From contig JAHJSJ010000327.1 of NCBI GenBank assembly GCA_018830415.1, forward strand, positions 1 through 6,095: a stretch of 6,095 nucleotides of DNA, given 5' to 3'. This document shows, in pieces, positions 1-4,881 of the stretch. The position numbers and the translations under genes were made by a program. The stretch is from Alphaproteobacteria bacterium (GTDB lineage Bacteria > Pseudomonadota > Alphaproteobacteria > Sphingomonadales > Sphingomonadaceae). Each line of letters begins with the position of its first letter. Positions within the stretch are counted from its first letter, which is position 1. Below the pieces are notes generated by a model. The model made no database searches and was not told the origin of the DNA. It saw only the letters and a list, made by a program, of their open reading frames with translations.

Positions 1-294
1 CTGCCGCAGGATGATTGCCAGCGACATGGTGATGCCTGCTGCCACCAGTGGCCACCATGGATCACCGGCAACCGAACGGCCGGGCGCAGCGAGGTCGGAG
101 ACGACAGCGGCAAGTTCTCCCAGCATAATCGGCGTTGTCGCCTCTGCGGCGATGATGGCCAGCAAAAGGCCCAGAATCCAGGCGACGACTTTGCGCTCGG
201 CAAGCCAATAGCGCGCAAAGGTGCCGATGGTGTCCTGCAAGGTCAGCTTGCTCGCACGCCGGGCGCCGACGGAGGTAGCGGGCTTGCCGGTCAT
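1..294 (-). CDS. N-terminal part of a probable ABC exporter (transmembrane domain), cut by the left edge
   Basis: Read on the minus strand from an ATG at 294-292, the frame stays open for 98 codons to base 1, so the gene is incomplete. Residues 1-35 are a basic and polar N-terminus ending in TFARYWLAERK. Residues 36-58 form a hydrophobic helix (VVAWILGLLLAIIAAEATTP) followed by IMLGELAAVVSD, which resembles the end of TM1 in type I (MsbA-like) ABC exporters. A loop at about 68-80 leads to a second hydrophobic stretch starting near WWPLVAAG. The nucleotide-binding domain would lie outside the window, so the family call rests on TM1 and the start of TM2 only. No good Shine-Dalgarno sequence precedes the ATG. 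The frame is open upstream as far as 666, so an earlier non-ATG start cannot be excluded, but the upstream translation does not look protein-like. It lies on the same strand as phnF-phnM and downstream of them. Its substrate is unknown and a link to phosphonates is only positional. Another multi-helix membrane protein is possible. Confidence 0.62.
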   Translation of the reverse strand, partial: MTGKPATSVGARRASKLTLQDTIGTFARYWLAERKVVAWILGLLLAIIAAEATTPIMLGELAAVVSDLAAPGRSVAGDPWWPLVAAGITMSLAIILRQ

Positions 295-608
295 GCCGAG
301 CGATCCGTTCGCGGCGCAACGTTCGGAAGATCGTCCGGCTGTAAAGGAGGAAGCGCCGCGCTTGCCGGCACAGGCAGGCTCAGGCCGCAGGAAGAAAGCG
401 GCATCCGGTCCTGCATTCCGGCCCGTGCAACATGTGCTTGCCTGTCGCCGCAATCCGGCAGCCTTGCCCGGTTTTGCGCGCGGGCACCGATAGCGCCCAG
501 GGTGGGGGTCTGCGCGATGCAGATGATGCGCCGGGCAGACCGCAGATTGGGCAGCAAGCTGTTCTGCGGATATTTGCAATTCGCACGTGCGAAGCGTTTC
601 AATGTCAC
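291..608 (-). CDS. doubtful small ORF between phnM and the exporter gene
   Basis: This is a 105-codon frame starting with GTG (608-606) that shares bases with the phnM stop (GTGA) and ends in a TGA (293-291) overlapping the exporter ATG (ATGA). That arrangement would fit translational coupling through all three genes, and by my hand count about two thirds of third codon positions are G or C. The predicted protein, however, is rich in Arg, Ala, Pro and Cys, has no hydrophobic core pattern, signal peptide or motif I recognise, and no clear Shine-Dalgarno sequence. The minus-strand frame of the exporter is also open throughout this stretch, which shows that open frames are cheap in this G+C-rich DNA. 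I list it because nothing else accounts for the gap; it may well be non-coding. Confidence 0.15.
   Translation of the reverse strand: MTLKRFARANCKYPQNSLLPNLRSARRIICIAQTPTLGAIGARAQNRARLPDCGDRQAHVARAGMQDRMPLSSCGLSLPVPASAALPPLQPDDLPNVAPRTDRSA
295..604. other. 310-base stretch without a confident gene
   Basis: The interval separates the end of phnM from the start of the exporter-like gene. It holds the doubtful 105-codon minus-strand frame and a perfect 14-bp palindrome at 580-593. I found no hairpin followed by a T-tract on either strand, no tRNA-like fold and no convincing promoter. On the plus strand, aaaggagg at 343-350 looks like a ribosome binding site but is followed only by a short, featureless frame. 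The stretch may be a transcribed spacer or a decayed gene. Confidence 0.5.
580..593. repeat. perfect 14-bp palindrome after phnM
   Basis: TTCGCACGTGCGAA reads the same on both strands. It begins 11 bases past the phnM stop codon in the direction of phnF-phnM transcription. With no unpaired loop and no T-tract it is a poor intrinsic terminator. It could be a binding site for a dimeric protein or a chance palindrome. Confidence 0.45.
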
Positions 609-1741
609 CCGACGCGCTCACCTGCAACCCAAACCGACCGGACGATCGGCAGCCCTGATGCGATGTTTACCCGCAGGATGTCGGCGCGCAGGCCAGAGGC
701 TAGCTGGCCGCGGTCGTTCAGCCCGGCAGCCTGGGCAGGAGCGTGGGTTACGGTTGCCACGGCTTGCGGCAACAGCCATCCGTGCGCGTCATCGACCAGG
801 CGGAAAGCGCATTCGACAAGGCTGCGCGGGACATAGTCGGATGCAAAGCCATCGAGCAGCCCTTCGCTCGCCAGTTCGGCAGCGCTGACATTTCCGGAAT
901 AGGAACCGCCGCGAATAAGATTGGGGCCGCCCATGATGGTGATCATGCCCAATCGCCTGGCTTCGGCAGCCGCTTCCAGTGTGACGGGAAATTCGGCAAT
1001 GACCGCACCGGCGGCGTGGGCTGCGGCCACATGTTCTGCAGTCTCATCATCATGCGCTGCCAGGACAAGGCCCAGTTGAGCGGCCATTTCCCCCAGAAGC
1101 GAACGGTTGCTATCGACATTGTTGGCCTGATCGGTCCGACGCTCGTCCAACCGGGCCGCAACTTCGGTCTCGGACATCTGGCCACGCCAGTTTCGATCAA
1201 GAAAGTAGTCAAGGTTCTTGTATTGCCGCTGGCCCGGCGTGTGATCCATGAGGGACGCGAGGCCTGCCGTTGGCTCCGGCAGGAACTCGTCCAGCAATTC
1301 AGGCAATGATGGGGAAGGCAGTTCACAACGCCAGTGTATCCGATGATCGGCGCGCAGCGCGCCCGCATCGCGCGCAGTATTGAGGCCAGCGACAAGCCGC
1401 CGAAGATTGTCGACAGCGCGGACAGTTCCATTCGACCAGGCACCAAGGGAAAGGCTATCAAAAACCGTGGTGACCCCGTTGGCGATGCAAACGCCATCAT
1501 GCGCGATGCTTGCTGATGCCGGGTTCCAATCGATATTAGGCCGTGGAAAGTAATGGCGCTCCAGATTGTCGGTATGTATATCGACAATTCCAGGAATTAA
1601 GTAATCACCCTCCATATCAATCGCTGCCTGGCGAGTAATTCCTTCATGAATGTCGATAATCACCCCATCTTGCATGGTTACGGTGCCGAGGACAATATCG
1701 TTCGCTGTCACGATACGGGCGTTTGACAAAGCTGTTATCAA
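605..1741 (-). CDS. phnM: PhnM, alpha-D-ribose 1-methylphosphonate 5-triphosphate diphosphatase
   Basis: PhnM is a metal-dependent amidohydrolase-fold enzyme of the C-P lyase pathway. It removes pyrophosphate from ribose 1-phosphonate 5-triphosphate to give the 5-phosphate that PhnJ cleaves. The 378-residue product is the usual family length. Family landmarks in order: LIPGIVDIHTDNLERH (48-63; metal-binding His56 and Asp58), HRIHWRCELP (133-142), LMDHTPGQRQ (164-173), LAAHDDETAEH (227-237), IMGGPNLIRGGSYSGN (269-284) and the late catalytic-type Asp302 in SDYVP. The C-terminus ADILRV...VWVAGERV is the expected second beta-sandwich part. The start is TTG (1741-1739), which overlaps the phnF TGA and has AGGAG eight bases upstream; there is no nearby ATG. 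The overlap implies co-translation with phnF. In many phn operons phnM lies downstream of phnL on the same strand as the core genes; here it is on the other strand. Catalytic residue roles are from family knowledge. Confidence 0.96.
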   Translation of the reverse strand: MITALSNARIVTANDIVLGTVTMQDGVIIDIHEGITRQAAIDMEGDYLIPGIVDIHTDNLERHYFPRPNIDWNPASASIAHDGVCIANGVTTVFDSLSLGAWSNGTVRAVDNLRRLVAGLNTARDAGALRADHRIHWRCELPSPSLPELLDEFLPEPTAGLASLMDHTPGQRQYKNLDYFLDRNWRGQMSETEVAARLDERRTDQANNVDSNRSLLGEMAAQLGLVLAAHDDETAEHVAAAHAAGAVIAEFPVTLEAAAEARRLGMITIMGGPNLIRGGSYSGNVSAAELASEGLLDGFASDYVPRSLVECAFRLVDDAHGWLLPQAVATVTHAPAQAAGLNDRGQLASGLRADILRVNIASGLPIVRSVWVAGERVG

Positions 1742-2475
1742 GATCGGGACTCCTGTTTTTGTGGGGGGCGATTGGTGAATCTGGAGGCCTCTATGACCAA
1801 CTCAATCCTGTCTGCGGGCACGCGCGTTTCGCCAAACTCGATCATCGTTCCGCCGACATCGTGATTGATCGCCCTTGTGATGAGCAAAGGCACGTGACCG
1901 GGCATGCGCAGCAACTCGGCCTCATCTTTGCTCGGCAGGCGGGAAATGATATGCGTACGGTATCGAATGTAGTCGCTGATTCCGCACTGGCGGAGCGCCT
2001 CTGTGATGGACCCAGCTTCCTTGTAGGCAGCGATGAAGCCGGGCAGCCGTTCGTCAAGAAAGTAGTGCTGAGAGATGGCGTGCGGCTCATCGTCAATTCG
2101 CGAAAGCCTCTCAACAAGAATGCCCGGGGTAGTAATCTTGACCCCAAAGGCACGCGCAACGTGCGGCGGCATAATGGCTTGCTCGAGTCGACTGGTCTCA
2201 AGTTGATATTCAATGCCCGCTTCGTCCGCATGAGTTGCAAACCGGGTTCGAAGTCCGATGGGGAAGGCCACTGCACTCCTTCGGACAAACGTTCCGCGCC
2301 CCTGATGGCTTTCAATAATTCCTTTATTGATCAATTTGTTAAGAGCAAGGCGCACCATGTGCCGCGTGACATAATACTTCCGCACCAGCATATGCTCGCT
2401 AGGCAGTTTGTCGCCTGGCGCTAGCACGCGCTCGCGTATGTCACGTTCGATGTCCTCAGCTATCGCCCGCCACAT
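1738..2475 (-). CDS. phnF: PhnF, GntR/HutC-family transcriptional regulator of phosphonate genes
   Basis: This 245-residue protein has the two-domain build of HutC-type GntR regulators. Residues 1-66 are a winged helix, with GDKLPSEHMLVRKYYVTR (21-38), recognition helix about 37-50 (TRHMVRLALNKL) and the wing SHQGRGTFV (56-64). Residues from about 85 to 235 form the effector-binding UTRA domain, ending in the typical RVPADRIELVIEASRF. I chose the ATG at 2475-2473 because AGGAGG lies six bases upstream of it. A GTG at 2508-2506 would add 11 residues but would place that binding site inside the gene. It is transcribed away from phnG and its stop overlaps the start of phnM. By analogy with known PhnF proteins it is likely a repressor acting on the divergent region at 2476-2652 and thereby on both arms. 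The effector, probably a phosphonate, a pathway intermediate or phosphate, cannot be read from the sequence. The gene name rests on location as well as domain build. Confidence 0.9.
   Translation of the reverse strand: MWRAIAEDIERDIRERVLAPGDKLPSEHMLVRKYYVTRHMVRLALNKLINKGIIESHQGRGTFVRRSAVAFPIGLRTRFATHADEAGIEYQLETSRLEQAIMPPHVARAFGVKITTPGILVERLSRIDDEPHAISQHYFLDERLPGFIAAYKEAGSITEALRQCGISDYIRYRTHIISRLPSKDEAELLRMPGHVPLLITRAINHDVGGTMIEFGETRVPADRIELVIEASRFTNRPPQKQESRS
1750..1754 (-). promoter_or_regulatory. ribosome binding site of phnM
   Basis: AGGAG on the minus strand lies eight bases before the TTG at 1741-1739, inside the end of phnF. It supports the TTG start of phnM and coupling of the two genes. 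Confidence 0.65.
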
Positions 2476-2481
2476 TTCGCG

Positions 2482-2487
2482 CCTCCT
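2482..2487 (-). promoter_or_regulatory. ribosome binding site that fixes the phnF start
   Basis: AGGAGG on the minus strand is six bases before the ATG at 2475-2473. It is the strongest such site nearby and argues for the ATG over the upstream GTG at 2508. Confidence 0.8.
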
Positions 2488-2544
2488 TTCTGGCTGCCCG
2501 CTATACACCCAAAATACTACAGCACAGTTACGGATTTCAACAAG

Positions 2545-2585
2545 TTTTACTTGAGTAATATAAATGTAATCAATTTTTTACTTGA
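2545..2585. repeat. two copies of TTTTACTTGA, candidate PhnF operators
   Basis: TTTTACTTGA occurs at 2545-2554 and again at 2576-2585, with starts 31 bases apart, close to three helical turns. Each copy sits in a dyad: TTACT-TG-AGTAA at 2547-2558 around the first and TTGATCAA at 2582-2589 around the second. CAAGT-TTT-ACTTG at 2541-2553 is an alternative dyad over the first copy. Two in-phase sites fit cooperative binding by a dimeric regulator. AT-rich DNA produces such matches by chance, so this is a candidate only. Confidence 0.4.
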
Positions 2586-2622
2586 TCAACATCACTCATG
2601 TATATAGCTTGTATGCAAATGA

Positions 2623-2635
2623 CCAACTAGATTGG
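2623..2635. repeat. short dyad CCAA-N5-TTGG just upstream of phnG
   Basis: CCAACTAGATTGG has four-base arms around CTAGA and lies in the phnG leader. HutC-family operators often contain a central TAGA or CTAG, but there the half sites run TGGT...ACCA, the reverse arrangement, so the match is loose. It could be an operator overlapping the phnG transcription start. Confidence 0.2.
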
Positions 2636-2642
2636 CATCGTC

Positions 2643-2649
2643 AGGAGGT
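2643..2649 (+). promoter_or_regulatory. ribosome binding site that decides the phnG start
   Basis: AGGAGGT lies shortly before the GTG at 2653-2655, with four bases between AGGAGG and the start. The in-frame TTG at 2632 is upstream of this site and has no comparable one, so the GTG is preferred. Confidence 0.65.
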
Positions 2650-2652
2650 ATT

Positions 2653-3138
2653 GTGGAAAGCCAGGATAACGAAGCTGCGAATGCAGGGCCGCAACACAAA
2701 TTGCGACAACGCACTCATGCGCTAATTGCGAGATCCTCCTTCAAATCCGTGCGTGCCGCGTTTGACCGTTTCGAAGGGGTGCCAAAGGTTGAGCGACTGC
2801 GTCCCACAGAGGTGGGTCTGGTGATGGTGCAGGGCCGGGTCGGCGGAACCGGCGGAAGATTCAACCTTGGTGAGTTGCCGGTTGCGCGCGCCGCCGTGCG
2901 GCTCCCTGACGGCACCCTTGGGGTGGGCTATGTTGCTGGCCGGGACTGCGATCATGCGGAGCTTGCCGCCTTGGCTGATGCAATGATCCAGCATGAGTCG
3001 TGGAAGGCTGATCTGGAAAGCGTGGTCCTGACACCGTTGGAAGCAGAACTGGCTGCAGCCAGGGCAGGCAAGGGGCGCAAGGCCGCGGCGACAAAAGTCG
3101 ACTTCTTTACCATGGTGCGAACGCGGGGTGAAAAATGA
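2653..3138 (+). CDS. phnG: PhnG, C-P lyase core complex subunit
   Basis: PhnG is a small subunit of the cytoplasmic PhnGHIJ core complex and is needed with PhnI, PhnH and PhnL to join a phosphonate to the ribose of a purine nucleotide. From the GTG start the product has 161 residues, slightly longer than the roughly 150 of the Escherichia coli protein. Conserved blocks are RPTEVGLVMVQGRVGGTGGR (50-69), ARAAVRLPDGTLGVGYVAGR (79-98) followed by DCDHAELAALADA, and the signature end VDFFTMVRTRGE (149-160). Residues 1-20 are hydrophilic and variable, followed by a helical stretch. An in-frame TTG at 2632 would add seven residues but has no ribosome binding site. The stop overlaps the phnH start by ATGA. 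It is the first gene of the plus-strand operon and follows the divergent control region directly. No catalytic role of PhnG alone is known. Confidence 0.96.
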   Translation: MESQDNEAANAGPQHKLRQRTHALIARSSFKSVRAAFDRFEGVPKVERLRPTEVGLVMVQGRVGGTGGRFNLGELPVARAAVRLPDGTLGVGYVAGRDCDHAELAALADAMIQHESWKADLESVVLTPLEAELAAARAGKGRKAAATKVDFFTMVRTRGEK

Positions 3139-3743
3139 ACGAAGTGCTCGCTCCCGACGGACTCTCGCCCGGTTTCACGAATCCCGTGTTCGAGTCCCAG
3201 CACACGTTCCGACGCGTGCTCGACGCAATGTCGCGCCCCGGGCTTCTGATCAATCTTGATGCAGATCTCTCCGCTCCGGCCGATGGTATCGATGCCGCCG
3301 CCGCGATCGCGCTTGCACTGCTCGATTTCGAAACGCCGATCTACCTGTCGCCGGTTCCGGAATGGGCCGGACTGGCGCAGTGGCTGCGCTTTCACTGCGG
3401 ATGTCCGATTGTGGAAAATCCTGGCGACGCTGCCTTTGCTCTGGTGCGGGTGGATGCAATGCCCGCGCTCGACCAGTTCAATTCGGGCGATCCGAAATAT
3501 CCTGATCGCTCGGCAACCTTGATAATCGTTTGTCCCTCGCTGGAGGGTGGCGACAGTCTCCGCCTTGCAGGGCCGGGTATCGCCGATTTTCGGGTGATCG
3601 CGCCGACGGGGTTTGATCCTGCCTTCTGGGACGATGTCCGGCAGGATCGGAGCAAGTTCCAGCTCGGGATCGATCTTATCCTGACTTCCGACAATCACAT
3701 CGTCGCACTTCCGCGATCTACGCGCATCGCTCTGGAGGATTGA
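3135..3743 (+). CDS. phnH: PhnH, C-P lyase core complex subunit
   Basis: PhnH is a core subunit of the C-P lyase complex; its fold resembles PLP-dependent transferases but without the cofactor. It binds PhnJ in the known complex and is required for the nucleotide phosphonylation step. The 202-residue product is near the usual length of about 195. Visible family blocks are FTNPVFESQHTFRRVLDAMS with RPG directly after (14-36), DFETPIYL (64-71), FNSGDPKYPDRSATLI (115-130), LAGPGI (144-149) and FQLGIDLILT (175-184) followed by ALPRSTR (191-197). The start ATG overlaps the phnG stop (ATGA), and only one base separates the phnH stop from the phnI ATG, so the genes are very likely translated in a coupled manner. 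Confidence 0.96.
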   Translation: MNEVLAPDGLSPGFTNPVFESQHTFRRVLDAMSRPGLLINLDADLSAPADGIDAAAAIALALLDFETPIYLSPVPEWAGLAQWLRFHCGCPIVENPGDAAFALVRVDAMPALDQFNSGDPKYPDRSATLIIVCPSLEGGDSLRLAGPGIADFRVIAPTGFDPAFWDDVRQDRSKFQLGIDLILTSDNHIVALPRSTRIALED

Positions 3744-3744
3744 A

Positions 3745-4881
3745 ATGGCCTATGTTTCTGTAAAGGGTGGCGAGCGAGCCATCAGCAATGCGCATCAGTG
3801 GCTCGACGAAATGCGCCGCGGCGATACGTCTGTTCCCGAACTGGAAGTGGAGCAAATTCGCGAGCAGCTTTCGCTAGCTGTCGACCGCGTGATGATGGAA
3901 GGCAGCTGCTACGATCCGGACCTGGCGGCATTGGCCATCAAGCAGGCGCGCGGCGACGTGACCGAGGCGATTTTCCTCGTTCGGGCCTATCGCACAACGT
4001 TGCAGCGTTTTGGCGTGACCGAGCCGCTGGAAACTTCCCGGATGGCCGTGCAACGCCGCGTCTCGGCTGCGTTCAAGGACATTCCCGGCGGGCAGATTCT
4101 CGGGCCGACGTTTGACTACACCCATCGCCTGCTCAATTTCGACCTGTACGATACCGGACCTGCTGCCATGGCGCCAAAGGCGGTCGATCCAGTGGCGGAG
4201 ACTGTTCCGACCATAGCGTCGGTCCTCGCTCATGAATCTCTCCTCGAAGAGCCGCCTGCCGACGCGCCTGATGCGGATGCTCCCTATGATCTTACGCGTC
4301 AGCCGATGGCTTTTCCGGCGGGCCGGGATCAACGGCTTCAGGCATTGGCCCGCGGCGACGAAGGGTTTCTGCTCAGTCTGGCCTATGCCTCGCAACGCGG
4401 CTGGGGCAATACCCATCCGCTTTGCGGCGAAATCCGCATGGGCGCGATCGCGGTGGAATTCACTCCCGAAGAGCTCGGATTTCCGATCGAGATCGGCGAG
4501 ATAGTCGTGACCGAATGTCAGATGATCTCGAATTTCGAAGGGTCGGCAGACAGGCCGCCGCAATTCACATTCGGCTATGGCCTGACCTTTGGTCACAATG
4601 AGCGCAAGACGATGAGCATGGCGATCGTTGATCGCGCCCTTCGTCACAAGGAGATTGGCGAAACCCCGGCCCATGCGGTGCAGGACGAAGAGTTTGTGTT
4701 GTACCATAGTGACAATGTCGAAGCTTCGGGATTCGTGCAGCATCTGAAGCTTCCGCACTATGTCGATTTTCAGGCTGAACTCCAGTTCGTCCGGCGCCTG
4801 TGCAAGGAATGGCACGAGGCTCGGGAAGGTGGCGAGGACTCGACCACCAATGACCCTCTGATTGCGGAGGCAGCGGAATGA
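3745..4881 (+). CDS. phnI: PhnI, C-P lyase core subunit, nucleosidase/phosphonylating enzyme
   Basis: PhnI is the largest core subunit. Alone it acts as a purine nucleosidase; with PhnG, PhnH and PhnL it swaps the adenine of ATP for a phosphonate, giving ribose 1-phosphonate 5-triphosphate. Conserved segments are YVSVKGGERAI (3-13), LSLAVDRVMMEG (42-53), EAIFLVRAYRTTLQRF (74-89), KDIPGGQILGPTFDYTHRLL (111-130), RGDEGFLLSLAY (203-214), EELGFPIEIGE (242-252) and QDEEFVLYHSDNVEASGFV (313-331). His333 and His338 in HLKLPHYVDF match the pair that, as I recall, lies at the metal site facing PhnJ in the Escherichia coli complex. The length of 378 residues exceeds the E. coli 354, through an Ala/Pro/Asp/Glu-rich linker (about 137-182) and an acidic C-terminal tail after about residue 350. 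The start has GGAGG at 3734-3738; the stop overlaps the phnJ ATG (ATGA). Confidence 0.97.
   Translation: MAYVSVKGGERAISNAHQWLDEMRRGDTSVPELEVEQIREQLSLAVDRVMMEGSCYDPDLAALAIKQARGDVTEAIFLVRAYRTTLQRFGVTEPLETSRMAVQRRVSAAFKDIPGGQILGPTFDYTHRLLNFDLYDTGPAAMAPKAVDPVAETVPTIASVLAHESLLEEPPADAPDADAPYDLTRQPMAFPAGRDQRLQALARGDEGFLLSLAYASQRGWGNTHPLCGEIRMGAIAVEFTPEELGFPIEIGEIVVTECQMISNFEGSADRPPQFTFGYGLTFGHNERKTMSMAIVDRALRHKEIGETPAHAVQDEEFVLYHSDNVEASGFVQHLKLPHYVDFQAELQFVRRLCKEWHEAREGGEDSTTNDPLIAEAAE

Larger units (their letters stand above)
2476..2652. promoter_or_regulatory. divergent phnF/phnG control region
   Basis: This interval lies between the phnF ATG and the phnG GTG and must carry the promoters for both arms. 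Its central part is very AT-rich: by hand count 37 G or C in the 123 bases 2509-2631, in contrast to the G+C-rich genes on both sides. A weak sigma70-like pair for phnG is TTTACT (2577-2582), an 18-base gap and TATATA (2601-2606). For phnF, read on the minus strand, TTGTTG lies 18 bases before TAGTAT. These promoter calls are guesses. Candidate operators are the direct repeat at 2545-2585, the dyads within it, TTGTATGCAA (2609-2618) and CCAACTAGATTGG (2623-2635). No Pho box with CTGTCA-type half sites is visible, which makes control by PhnF more likely than direct control by PhoB. Confidence 0.7.

Noticed and set aside
62..319. 85-codon minus-strand frame overlapping the exporter gene
   Set aside because: Arg/Cys-rich out-of-frame translation of the same DNA that encodes the hydrophobic helices of the exporter-like protein.
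343..350. aaaggagg on the plus strand resembling a strong ribosome binding site
   Set aside because: The only start at a usable distance is a TTG at 362 leading to about 40 codons without any recognisable feature.
295..604. Intrinsic terminator after phnM
   Set aside because: The G+C-rich stretches and the palindrome at 580-593 lack a loop-plus-T-tract structure on the minus strand.
743..1309. 188-codon plus-strand frame antisense to phnM
   Set aside because: The sense strand carries all PhnM landmarks; this is a reverse-strand shadow.
1723..2424. 233-codon plus-strand frame antisense to phnF
   Set aside because: The opposite strand encodes a clear winged-helix plus UTRA protein with a good ribosome binding site; this frame has no family resemblance.
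2501..2652. Possible Pho box in the divergent region
   Set aside because: ACAGCACAG at 2520-2528 gives CTGTGCTGT on the minus strand, but the half-site spacing of 5 bases does not fit the 11-base repeat of a Pho box.
2952..3698. 248-codon minus-strand frame antisense to phnG and phnH
   Set aside because: Shadow of two well-recognised genes; no motif of its own.
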